The notes below the pieces were generated by a model, which saw only the letters and a program-made list of their open reading frames with translations, did not search any database and was not told the origin of the DNA. Shown piece by piece: positions 49,924-59,924 of a stretch of 64,000 nt of DNA. Made by a program: the position numbers and the translations under genes. Each line of letters begins with the position of its first letter. Position 1 is the stretch's first letter. Origin of the DNA: Nilaparvata lugens (Eukaryota; Arthropoda; Insecta; Hemiptera; Delphacidae); contig NC_052508.1 in the NCBI RefSeq assembly GCF_014356525.2, positions 43,379,858-43,443,857 on the forward strand, in the 5' to 3' direction.

Positions 49924-52218
49924 TCAAACGGGCCAATCGCATTCGTCCTCTGCTATCCATGATGGACCTGAGAGCCACAATGGAAAGTTCACAAGCTCAA
50001 CTGGTGATAAACCTCTAGACAAACAGTCAGCGGGATTTTCAATTCTGGCAACATGCATCCACTCCTGTATACAAGAATCCTGTATTTTTGCGACGTGATT
50101 ACCAACAAAAGTTTGCCATTTCGCAGATGGAGCATTAATCCAACACAAGGTGACTGTAGAATCAGAGAGTGTGACAATACGAGACACATGACAACGTTCA
50201 CTAATAATAGTGACTACTGAATTCATGAGTTCTGCCAACAAGAGTGCCACACACAACTCCAAACGAGGTATTGAAACAACTTTAGATGGTGCTACCTTGG
50301 ACTTTGAACACAATAATACAACTCTTGGCTCCTCGCTCTCCTTCTGCGACTTCACATAGATAACTGCACCATAACCAGACAATGATGCGTCACAAAAACC
50401 AATCAAACTGATGTGAGAATCCTGAAACAAACCAACGTGACGTGGAACAGCAAATTTCAACAATAGAGGCAACTCTTTTTGACAATTCTCCCAAAGAGTG
50501 CAGATAGACTCAGGCGGCTTCTCGTCCCAATCCACTCCTAATTTCCACAGTTTCTGGACAAGACATTTTAGAAATAATGTAAACGGTGACAAGAGACCAA
50601 GTGGATCATAGATACGAGCCATCACTGACAGAATAGAACGCTTAGTAGTGACGACCTCACCACTCTTGACTGAAAACTGAAACAGATCAGTACTAGGTTG
50701 CCAATTCAATCCCAAGATAGCCAAGGAGTTGTCTGCTTCGAAATCCTTGTACGAAAACGATTTCTCCTCCTCCGAGAATTTCTCCAACATTGATGGTGAA
50801 TTTGAAGTCCACTTTGTGAGCGAGAAACCTCCTCCCTCAAACAGCTGCTTGGACTGACAATACAGCTCCGCGGCCTCTGACTCTGTGGCGACAGATGTGA
50901 CTAAGTCATCCATGAACATGTCTCTTGGTATTCTCGCCTTGGCTGCTGGAAAACGATTTCCATCCTCCTCTACAAGCTGGTGGACGGTGCGATGCGCCAA
51001 ATATGGAGAGCTTGAAACACCAAAAACAACACAATTGAGCTGATAAATTTCGATCGGATCCTCCGGCGAAAATCTCCACAATACACGCTGATAACGACGG
51101 CAGGAATCCTCCACTAATATCTGTCGATACATTTGTTTAATGTCGGCAGTTAGTGCGATTGGGAACAAACGAAAATTAACTAACAAAACAAAAATGTCAG
51201 TCTGCAATTTGGGACCAGCATGAAGAACCTGGTTCAATGACAAACCCGATGATGTTCTGGAACCAGCATCAAATACAATTCGGATGGGCGTGGTAGTGCT
51301 GCTTGCTTTCATGATGGCGTGATGCGGTATGTAGTAACCACCTCGGTCTGTCTGATCTTCTACAAACGACATGTGACCCTGACGTAGGTAATCGATCAAT
51401 ATTTCATGATATGAAATACGAATATTGCTGTCAAGCTCTAGTCGTCTCTCCAAAGTCAGCAGTCTGCGTTCGGCGACAGCATACAAATCTCCCAAGCTGC
51501 TGGGCGGCTCTGCAAATGACAAGGCAACAACAAAACGACCAGAATTCACACGATGTACAGACTTCCGAAAATTTACCTCACACTCCAACTCTTCCGGTTT
51601 CAGTTGACAGCTTGGTGCAGGGCACGATTCCAACTCCCAAAAACGTTCCACAAAACTATCCAACGATGGACTACTAACGAATGGACTACAGATGGCTGTA
51701 AAACAATTTGACACATTCTTTGTTGAAGTGAGAATCGGCGCTCTCCCCATCAGAATGTGACCAAAGACACTATTAACAGTCATCAATTCATGCGATTCAC
51801 CTATACTAGGACTCCCATGTAGCAAGTGAGGAACTAACTCCGCACCAATGATGCCATCTATTCTACTAGGAAGGTAGAATTTGTCGTCAGCCAGTGTGAG
51901 ATTTTCAAGATGATGAAGTTTGGATCTGTCGATTTCACAAGAAGGCAACTTGTCGATGATTTTATCTACCACTGTGGCATCCATCGAAAACTTGATGGTA
52001 GGATCCAACTTCGACTGAATCGACACACAAGTACGACCTCGAACTTCACTAGTACCACCACCGAATCCATGAACAACGGTTTTCATGGGCTGGAATGGTA
52101 GTCTCAAACGCCGACACAATTTGGCTGTAACAAAATGACACTGACTCCCGGTGTCAATCAACATCACAAAGCTGATCATTACAATCTCAAACATGTGCAG
52201 TGACGGTCGACAACACAA
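49924..52218 (-). CDS. BEL/Pao pol: protease, reverse transcriptase, RNase H
   Basis: A 764-residue frame. The aspartic protease shows LIDTGSQCHFVTAKLCRRL with the DTGS active site (residues 22-25), followed by the DUF1758-type IDGIIGAELVPHLLHG. The RT has PIRIVFDAGSRTSSGLSLNQ, FPIALTADIKQMYRQILVE and FMDDLVTSVATE (YMDD-like box with both Asp). The A17/RNase H region shows ARIYDPLGLLSPFTLFLK, GFCDASLSGYGAVIYVK and VTLSDSTVTLCWI. These functions mature the polyprotein and copy the RNA. The true start lies upstream in another frame, so this piece is not translated alone. It ends at a TGA that interrupts pol. Confidence 0.92.
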   Translation of the reverse strand: MCCRPSLHMFEIVMISFVMLIDTGSQCHFVTAKLCRRLRLPFQPMKTVVHGFGGGTSEVRGRTCVSIQSKLDPTIKFSMDATVVDKIIDKLPSCEIDRSKLHHLENLTLADDKFYLPSRIDGIIGAELVPHLLHGSPSIGESHELMTVNSVFGHILMGRAPILTSTKNVSNCFTAICSPFVSSPSLDSFVERFWELESCPAPSCQLKPEELECEVNFRKSVHRVNSGRFVVALSFAEPPSSLGDLYAVAERRLLTLERRLELDSNIRISYHEILIDYLRQGHMSFVEDQTDRGGYYIPHHAIMKASSTTTPIRIVFDAGSRTSSGLSLNQVLHAGPKLQTDIFVLLVNFRLFPIALTADIKQMYRQILVEDSCRRYQRVLWRFSPEDPIEIYQLNCVVFGVSSSPYLAHRTVHQLVEEDGNRFPAAKARIPRDMFMDDLVTSVATESEAAELYCQSKQLFEGGGFSLTKWTSNSPSMLEKFSEEEKSFSYKDFEADNSLAILGLNWQPSTDLFQFSVKSGEVVTTKRSILSVMARIYDPLGLLSPFTLFLKCLVQKLWKLGVDWDEKPPESICTLWENCQKELPLLLKFAVPRHVGLFQDSHISLIGFCDASLSGYGAVIYVKSQKESEEPRVVLLCSKSKVAPSKVVSIPRLELCVALLLAELMNSVVTIISERCHVSRIVTLSDSTVTLCWINAPSAKWQTFVGNHVAKIQDSCIQEWMHVARIENPADCLSRGLSPVELVNFPLWLSGPSWIAEDECDWPV

Positions 52219-52459
52219 CGGTCGAATTTTCTACATCGTTGGATGTAGAACAACAACTAATAGGTGATGTGCCACCTGCCTTAGAGTTTGACGAGGACGC
52301 AACACCTTCATTGGAACTTGATCTGGAAAAGTGCAATAAAGAATGATGAGATTCTCGACATTGAGTTTTACTACGAGCACACTGAGTTTTACTACGACAA
52401 TCTCTACTCAAATGATCCACATCAAGACAACGAAAACAACAAAACTTTCCTTTAATCAA
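52187..52459 (-). pseudogene. BEL gag second zinc knuckle and linker
   Basis: Reads LIKGKFCCFRCLDVDHLSRDC, the CCHC knuckle (C-x2-C-x4-H-x4-C) that follows the first one in BEL gag proteins, then a Ser-rich linker. One frameshift separates it from gag (near 52475) and another from the protease (near 52200). Confidence 0.82.
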
Positions 52460-53531
52460 ACAATAACGATTCCCAAGAAGTCATTTTCAAGAAACTTGCA
52501 CAATCTACTAACCAATGACCCGGTTTTGAGCACTTCAGACAATTGTGATTTTTACTAGATGCATCGTTAGATGAATCATTAGATTGAATCACAAACACCT
52601 TTGATTTATTATCCTTTTTGTGCCTCATATTAAACGATTCAGTCTGTTTCTCATCAGAAGGAAGAGTCTTAATTTGCTTCTCAATGAATTTGACATAATC
52701 GGTATAAGTTGGCATAGCCTTGTCACGGACGGCCGATTCAAAATTTCTACGAGAACTTGGATCCAGCAATCTCAAGCCATGATAGAGGAATATTGAGTCT
52801 GACAAATCAGTGAGTCGCAATCTCTTCACTGCATTGATTGAACTGCAAAACCCATCCAAAATCACAATACAACCTGCCTTTGATTCTGATTTTATTGGAC
52901 GAAATTCAAAAATTTGTTTGAAATAGGCATCGACTTGTGCTCGTGGATCGTTATAGCGGGTCAATAATGCCTGCCAAATTATTTGATAATTGTTAGCCAA
53001 TGGTGGCAAATGACGACAAATATTTGCTGCTTGTCCAGTAAGTCTACTTACAAGATATTGGACCTTCTGCTGATCGTTCAAACTCTTGTTGTCATGTACC
53101 AATGCCTTAAATAGTTCATAAAACACCGACCATTGAGTCTGGTTCCCATCAAATTTCGGAAGGTCGATTTTGGGCAGTACCGACTCGGACATGACCGGCT
53201 GTGCACTAGCTGCTGAAGATTGAGCAATAGCATCAGTCGCCTCTCTCTGTTTGGGAGTGTTAGCCGCTACTTCAATATACTGAAACAGATCTAGATGTGA
53301 GTTGTTGAATGCTACAACATGGTCTTTATTCAACTCAAGTTCCAACTCATTAACCACTAATTTAACCACAAATTGCTCAGCAACCTTTGGATCAGAGACA
53401 TTTTTAGACAGTTCATAAATTCTTTGCAATCTGGCATACAATTGTTCCAGTTTAGCGCAATGCACCCTGATTTGTTTCTGTAATTTTTCCTCCATCTTGA
53501 ACTCATACACAAAACAATTCAGCCCCGACAA
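52452..53531 (-). CDS. BEL/Pao gag (DUF1759-like capsid)
   Basis: A 359-residue frame from MSGLNCFVYEFK. The N-terminal helices (IRVHCAKLEQLYARLQRIYE) are followed by the BEL gag signature LPKIDLPKFDGNQTQWSVFY, LTGQAANICRHLPPLANNY and AQVDAYFKQIFEFRPIK, then CLKCSKPGHWLVDC, a CCHC knuckle. The capsid packages element RNA. The last residues (ESLLFD) are out of frame relative to family members because of a frameshift. Confidence 0.92.
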   Translation of the reverse strand: MSGLNCFVYEFKMEEKLQKQIRVHCAKLEQLYARLQRIYELSKNVSDPKVAEQFVVKLVVNELELELNKDHVVAFNNSHLDLFQYIEVAANTPKQREATDAIAQSSAASAQPVMSESVLPKIDLPKFDGNQTQWSVFYELFKALVHDNKSLNDQQKVQYLVSRLTGQAANICRHLPPLANNYQIIWQALLTRYNDPRAQVDAYFKQIFEFRPIKSESKAGCIVILDGFCSSINAVKRLRLTDLSDSIFLYHGLRLLDPSSRRNFESAVRDKAMPTYTDYVKFIEKQIKTLPSDEKQTESFNMRHKKDNKSKVFVIQSNDSSNDASSKNHNCLKCSKPGHWLVDCASFLKMTSWESLLFD

Positions 53532-54059
53532 TACAAAACAACAGACAATAAAACAAGAATGAGTTCAAAACTAAATGGAAGGAAGAATCACGACTAGTAA
53601 GTTATCAAAGTTAAACTTTGATTATCAATTCACAAGATAAGTTACTGCTGAAGACAAAACTATATGATTAGATAATGTTCTTCCAACAACTCACAAACAA
53701 ACGATAACTTGTTGAATTGAACAAACAAATTCATGCTGGTGATTAACCTTCACTAACATGTATAACAAAATGGACAATACAAAATCCAACAAACAAACAA
53801 ATTCCCGAAAAAGAGCACAATGAGCCTAGTTTCAGGAAAATTACAATTTTAACTGAAATAAATTTAATTTCAGAAAAATACAAATTGACAAGAAACCTTG
53901 CTCTTAGAACAAGGCTACAACAAACTTAAGTTGAGCATGGATCAAACCATTCTCAACATGCCAACATTGGACAAATACGAAACTGCTTAAATCCAATGTG
54001 TGTGAATTAATCAACAAATTACAAATTTAAATTCATCACGGTTCAGCAGGACCAAGAAA
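53532..54059 (-). other. BEL 5' untranslated leader
   Basis: A-rich interval between the 5' LTR and gag on the - strand. No open frame. Contains the candidate primer-binding site. Confidence 0.7.
54036..54054 (-). promoter_or_regulatory. Candidate BEL primer-binding site
   Basis: On the - strand, five bases inside the 5' LTR, TGGTCCTGCTGAACCG begins with the TGG expected opposite a tRNA CCA end. I could not assign the tRNA. Confidence 0.4.
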
Positions 54060-54718
54060 TGTTCTGAACAAAGCTCAGGCTAGAGCTACTAGAGGACTGT
54101 AATTTACTATTTATATAATCAAATACAAACAAGGGGCAAAATTTAATCTTCAATTTGAGCCAGGTTATTTGTACAGTTAAACTCTGGATTAATGAACAAT
54201 AAAAAAGAGCAAAAACTCACCTGATTTAATCCAATTTTGTCTACTTGCCCTTTGAAGCCTTTATTAGGTGTTTTGGTCAGGTTCAGGGTGGGATGAAAAT
54301 CTGGGAATAAGACAGGTCTGGCTTCCGGGCTGTCTTTTCGTTGATTCTGTGTTCAACTTGCAGGCTATGTACTGTGTTTTGAACAAAGCTCAAACTGGAT
54401 TCTTTATAAATTCAAATCCGATTCAAATTAATTCAATTTAACACTATTTATGCTGTTATACTCATAATTCACACACACAACACTCAAACAATCATTTACA
54501 AGAAATTTCCGATCGAAATTACATGACAAAAATACAAACTCGGTCTTCACAACAACGGGGACAAGACAAGACAAGAACGACTGAGCTAGGACAACTCACA
54601 AAAAACATCCAGAATGCCAAGCAAGCAGGACGGTTTGCACGTGTGCAAACACAAGCCTGCTATTCGCAGAACCAGTCTGGCATTTTGGCACTACAGTTCG
54701 AATTCTCTGGCCAAACCA
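54060..54718 (-). repeat. BEL 5' LTR
   Basis: The same ends as the other LTR. It is the upstream LTR in the element's own (-) direction, so transcription would start within it. Confidence 0.95.
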
Positions 54719-54723
54719 CACAG
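54719..54723. repeat. Target-site duplication CACAG, right of BEL
   Basis: Identical to 48508-48512. Confidence 0.9.
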
Positions 54724-54816
54724 AATGACAAGGAGAACTTGGAAAACACTTTAAAACATTAATTTTAGGTGGACAGATAAAATTGCTACATATTGTTACA
54801 TTATTTTCTCTATAAC

Positions 54817-55180
54817 ATGTACCCTGCTTGGCCGCAGTCAGTAGAGCAAAGATTTGGATAATGTATAAAACTTTTTGTGATTCCTGGAAAAATAATAGTA
54901 CAAATTTCTCACCAGCTCTTCCAGGAGCTCAAACAGTTCTCTGCTTTTGCTGGCTGCAAACGTCGGCCGCTTTAACAGTTCACAGTTCTTGTGACTGATT
55001 TGGTGTACTCCACAAATATAGATGCAGTAGAGATAGATAGATATAAGGGCTCTGATTATCATACTAGATGATGCGGTACCACCACTAATGCCACCCGCCA
55101 CCATTTGCCATAGTGGTCAGCAATGAAAAATGATACCTGGCGGAATCAAAGGTGACACTCTATCAGAATACCTTATGAAT
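54817..55180 (+). mobile_element. SINE-like repeat with tRNA-like head, copy B
   Basis: Pairs with 39985-40348. Head CTTGGCCGCAGTCAGTAGAG, weak B box TGTGATTCC. The - strand frame 54838-55104 is open for 88 codons (ISHKNCELLK, ELFELLEELV) and conserved with copy A apart from a stop there. Coding is possible but unproven. Confidence 0.6.
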
Positions 55181-57262
55181 TCTATTAATTTATTAATTTA
55201 TAATGTTGCTGCAACTTAATACTATGATCTTTGAGATTCTTCAAATCAGATGTGTTGGTACTGGATAATTTGTATAGATCTCAGGAACATATTATTTCCA
55301 AAGATTTGATAATCAATGCTGTATATCGCTGATTAATCCAACTTATTCGGTGAAGAATACAGTTGGTTGGTAATCTTAATAATATTTCAATACTGGTAAT
55401 AAAATAGATTATAACAAGATTGGTCATGCATGGAGATAGGATAATAAATAAAGGGTAAACCATTCAAATAAATATCAATATAATTACATAAAATATCAAT
55501 GAGCAAATAAAATATAGAGCATATTAATATATTGCTTGTCGAATAGAACTTTATGAATCTTCTTCCCAAATTAATATGAATAATTAAATATAAGTTATAA
55601 ATCTCAGAATATATTAATATGTATATCTCAGGGCTAGGGTTTGGCCTCTGGTGGAAATCAGATAAATCAATTTATCTTATGAACATGAGCTTCTTAAAAA
55701 TCTTTATAATTTACTGATAGAAAGATATGATGAGTGAGCATAAAATTATAATAAATCATATATTAATATATTTTCTCTCTGTGCATATTTAAACATGTAA
55801 ATCTCATAAATTGTTCTTAATAATATTCCCTTTACATTTAATGACTTGTGCAAGTTTGATATTAATTTCAATATTTAAATAACCTTTTGTCGAGCTAGCT
55901 TTATTTAATCATGATTTATTCGAAGCACTGAGGGCCCCCTTAATAACCTTTAAATTAAACTCACATGTCGATTTTCACAAATTATGATGGCAATCCAGAT
56001 TCTTTTCGATGTTCTAGGCCTTTCTGGTGGGCTGCGGTTGTCTTCTCCAATGGGAATATTTAAATTAAGGGACTCATGTCTTACTATGACCTCACTGAGT
56101 CTTATGGAATTTATTATTCAAACTTAGATTTTTAAAAACGTACAAATATTTAAAAAGAGATCTTGTGCTCTATAAATTTGTGGCTGTTCCCGGTGACCTC
56201 TGACAAGCAAGTGGGCTTAGATCTACCCCTATTCTTTCCATGACCATACTTCCATATTTTTGAATTTGCATATCATTTAAATATTCAACTCTGATTGGAG
56301 CTGGTCCTAGCCTCACTACTACGCAATAACATGATTCAATATAGTCTGTATTTTGATTGGCTTATTCTACAATTACAAATGTATTCATGTGCTGAGTGGG
56401 ATATACCACATTTCCTTAATATTTTCATTTATTTTACACATTTTGTCCATGCTCGTAAGACATAATAAATATTTTTGTATTTTCTAAACCGTTTTTTTTT
56501 ACATTGACATGCCATGCTTGTTACCCTGTGATCACATTTTAAGCAAATGCTACTTTTATGCAACTAAATTTGCCACAGGTGTCTGGCTAATTCTCAATTT
56601 ATACGGCTTGACCAATTATTTAGGTTGCCGACCAGTAAGTACCTATCATAGAACCTAACCTCAAAAATTCATCATTTTATATCATTAAATAAATAGCAAT
56701 GATATTCTCCTTTCCATTTGGCTGTTCAAAACTGTAGCCTGGATACCTGTTATTATCTAATCTCGAGTTTGTTGACATCGCACCCAGCAATAGCAATACA
56801 GCTGTTTTCTTGAGACCTATAAAATCTTTTCATTTAGTGATTTTGATAACTATTCAAAATTATAATATCACAATATTTGAAGAAATGAAAAGAGAAGCCT
56901 CAAAAAGGCGACTTGCCTGGAGACGAGAACAAACCGGAAGCGAGCATCGATCTTAACTGATGATGGAAGATTGAGGTATTGAAAATTAAAATGACACAGA
57001 ATCAATGCAAAATGGCTCGAATAATTGCAGAATATGACGAAAACTGCAATATAAATTACTAGAACAATGAAACGAATGAAATACATCAGAAAATCACATC
57101 TAAAAAATACAAAATTAGAAGTAGGCAAAGTGAGCATATGACAAGCTAGCACTAACGAACAAATAGCGTCAGTGTGGACAACTTACAAACTATAGGAGCT
57201 TGACGCCAGAATACAAAGTCCCAAGTCTGTATGACTGAGTTTTTACATGAGAGTAGTGTGAA
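55181..57262. other. AT-rich non-coding stretch
   Basis: No credible gene. TATTAATATAT-type words recur at 55525, 55608 and 55763. A hydrophobic - strand frame (56868-57152) has no domain and lies opposite an A-rich + strand. Confidence 0.5.
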
Positions 57263-57775
57263 TTTAAAAGAGATAAACCTGTGTTGAGCCCTTGCGCCAT
57301 CCCAAAACTGTTTCTCAATTTGCCAGAATATCTTACTAACATTAACTGTCCAGCACGAAAACGTTCAGATCCTGAAGAAAGAAGACTTCATTATGAAAGA
57401 AAACGGAAGAAGGAAGAAGAGGAAAGATTGAGACGAATAGAAGAAGAGGATAAAATCAGTGCCTATATTAGTTTTTCAGAAGCTCTATCAACTAAAGTAA
57501 AAGGTAAGCCTACTGGTATTAAGTGTTCCTCACTCAAAACTGAAACCAGCTGCCTTGTTTATTCTTTAGATGTAAGTAATATTCCCAAAGATAGTTTTAG
57601 TATAAGAATTAATAATGATTCAAGTGTAGAGACCCATACTAACGGAGGGTTAATTCCTAACAAAACTTTTGTGCATAAGGAAAGTAATCAACCTATAATT
57701 CATGATTGTAAATTAAGATTCAAGATTCGTTTTATTAATCATCAGGCTACAATTATAGCATTAGGCAAGTCATAA
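57263..57775 (+). pseudogene. P-element-like transposase, N-terminal (post-THAP) fragment
   Basis: Reads KRDKPVLSPCAIPKLFLNLP and EYL, then a charged helix (KRKKEEEERLRRIEEEDKIS) likely to form a coiled coil. AIPxLFxNLPxYL is what follows the THAP finger in P-type transposases and THAP proteins. The THAP finger is not found upstream; it may have been in a lost exon or truncated. There is no ATG at the start. I link it to the transposase C-terminus at 59925 because both flank one antisense LINE, but that is an inference. Confidence 0.5.
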
Positions 57776-57905
57776 TACATACTTTTAAAAAGTGGGCTAC
57801 ACACTATTGAACAGAAAATCGATACAAATTGAACAGATAAAGCATATGGTATCTACATTACATTCAACTCAGGTATTCAGGTATTCCTCGAGTGAGTAAA
57901 AGGCA

Positions 57906-58514
57906 TTATTTTTTGAGATAACTGTATACAATTTTCTTAAATTTGTTTGAAGGCAGATTCCTGGTTGTTTGAGGCAGTTTATTATACAATATACACTGTT
58001 GGAAAGTATGGCTTCTCATAGTTTTATTGAGTCTTATTTGTGGTGCTACAATGTTCCTACTGTTCCTGGTATTATATGCATGATAATCTTCATGAATGGA
58101 AAATTTTTCTGAGTTTTCCTTGACGTGAATTAAATTGGAATAAATGAAGAGAGATGGAAGGGTTAGTATACCCAAATTAGGGAAATGTGGCCTGCATGAA
58201 TCTCGCTGTGTTAGTCCTAGGATAGCTCTATAAGAGCCTTTTTTTGCCATAAGAACACTGTTTTAGCATGAACGGAATTACCCCATAGACGCACACCATA
58301 ACTCAAATGTGAGTGGAAAAGCCCAAAATAGGTCGAGTGTATCCAAATTCACGCAGCCTCTCAGTTTTCTCAATAAATAGACTATTCGAGATAATTTTTT
58401 TGAAAGGTGCTCAATATGTGTGTCCCAGTTCAGCTTGTAGTCCATATAAAGTCCAAGAAGTTTGACTGGTTTAATCAGGCCATTACTCAGCTTGTTTTTG
58501 AGGGAGAAAAACAA
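57906..58514 (-). pseudogene. LINE RT thumb and C-terminus
   Basis: Frames 58278-58514 and 57906-58250 supply KPVKLLGLYMDYKLNWDTHI, then [20 protein letters not shown], then HAYNTRNSRNIVAPQIRLNK, the usual closing block of Jockey/CR1-group ORF2 proteins. Two stops lie between them. Confidence 0.8.
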
Positions 58515-58975
58515 TATCTCAGTTTTATCTCATTCAATTTCAGTCCATTGGCCACATACCAAGTCCTGGCCGTAGACAGAGCATTGTCAAGTTTATTCTG
58601 TACTCTTTCTATCAATGCAACAATAGTCGTGTCATCAGCATATAATACACTTAAATATGGAACATTATAGCTGAAGTCGTTTACAAAGACAAGAAACAGA
58701 AAAGGCCCCAAAACTGAGCCCTGTGGTACCCCCGCAGCTACATTCATAATTTCGGAAGAGGAGTTACCGATCACAACCATTTGTTTTCTGTTTTGGAGAT
58801 ATGACTTCAGCAATTGTAGCTCAGTATTGCAAATCCCATAAAAAGCCAATTTATTTAGGAGAAAGTCATGAGAGATAGTGTCAAAAGCTCTACTCAAACC
58901 CACTAGACAGGTCCCGACTACATGCTTCTTTTCAAAACTTTCTAGTATTACATCAACTATCTTTTCCACTGCCAT
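58487..58975 (-). pseudogene. LINE RT catalytic part
   Basis: A 162-residue frame: LVGLSRAFDTISHDFLLNKL, AGVPQGSVLGPFLFLVFVND and SVLYADDTTIV (catalytic Asp-Asp). In frame with the previous piece. The end (CFSPSKTS) is lost by frameshift, and the expected continuation reads in another frame at 58514. Confidence 0.88.
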
Positions 58976-59029
58976 AACAGTAGAGTGCTTGTGTCTAAGT
59001 CCATATTGATGTTGGTAGAGTAGACCATT

Positions 59030-59914
59030 TTATGTGAAGTATTCATAGAGCAGTTCAAAAAGACATGCTTCAATGATTTTGTTAAAAATAGGCACAATAG
59101 CTATGGGACGATAATTCTCTGGGCAGCTCTTATCACCTCTTTTGTAAATGGGTGTGATTTTTGATAGACTAAGACATTCAGGAAAAGTACTGCTCCTCAT
59201 GATAAAATTTATCAGATATGTCAGAGGTAGAACTAAGGCTAGTAAGAGTTTTTTTACTGCATAATTTCTGAGACCATAGACATCTTCACTATGAGAATTA
59301 CTAAGTCCTGTAACAATTGCAGTAACTGTTTGAACACTGACCTCTCTCTCTCTCCATTTGAAGGCCCTGTCAATTTTATGGTGCTCATTGAATGGAAAAT
59401 TTTCCAGCAAGTCAGCATGCGAAGTGCCAGAGTCTAAATCTAAATTGGCATCAGCGGCATCAACAAAGCACTGGTTTAGGATATCAGGGGATATCGGGAT
59501 ATCTGCACTGACCTTTCTTTGGCCAGTCTCAGCCCTAATAACTTGCCAGGCTGCCTTACATCTGTTTGATGACTCAATGATTGCCTTATCATTTGCACAA
59601 ATTTTTGCTTTTCTGATTGCTAAATTATATTTCGTTTTGAATTTGTTGAATCTGATTTTATCTTCTATATTTGAGGTAAGTTTCCATCTGTCATAGAGAC
59701 ACAACAACCACGTTTTCATGACAGCAAGTTCAGGAGTGAACCAGCCATTTTTCTTAGGCCTTGCTGATTCATTATTCCGATTCCGTACTTTTACTACAGG
59801 ACAATTCATATTGAACGAGAACTCAATGACATCCAGGAAAAAATTGAAGGCCATGTTTATGTCATTCAATAAATACAGGGGTGACCAGTCGTAATACATC
59901 AGATAGATGTTCAA
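59030..59914 (-). pseudogene. LINE linker and RT N-terminal part
   Basis: A 294-residue frame. ITPIYKRGDKSCPENYRPIA and IVPIFNKIIEACLFELLYEY are RT motif 1/2 segments. NLAIRKAKICANDKAIIESS is the basic linker after the endonuclease. A single TAA at 59030-59032 separates it from the following piece in the same frame. Confidence 0.85.
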
Positions 59915-59924
59915 ATTGTTGATA

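Larger units (their letters stand above)
48513..54718 (-). mobile_element. BEL/Pao LTR retrotransposon, integrase-deleted
   Basis: 6206 bp between CACAG duplications, with two 659-bp LTRs. On the - strand: 5' LTR (54060-54718), gag, protease, RT, RNase H and the N-terminal integrase zinc finger, then a purine-rich tract and the 3' LTR (48513-49171). The two LTRs differ at about ten positions by eye (about 1.5%). The integrase catalytic core is missing, two frameshifts and a stop interrupt gag-pol and a further shift lies in the integrase part, so the copy is defective. Confidence 0.95.
57900..59920 (-). mobile_element. 5'-truncated LINE inserted in the P-like relic
   Basis: On the - strand a post-endonuclease linker (GWFTPELAVMKTWLLCLYDR) leads into the RT and the C-terminal YNTRNSR region. 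The endonuclease is absent. The 5' side (59915-59928) abuts transposase-coding sequence and the 3' side ends near 57900. Stops or shifts at 59030, about 58490 and 58260 inactivate it. Confidence 0.85.

Noticed and set aside
56868..57152. 94-codon hydrophobic - strand frame as a membrane protein
   Set aside because: The opposite strand is A-rich, which forces Phe/Ile/Leu. No conserved pattern, and it abuts a transposase relic.
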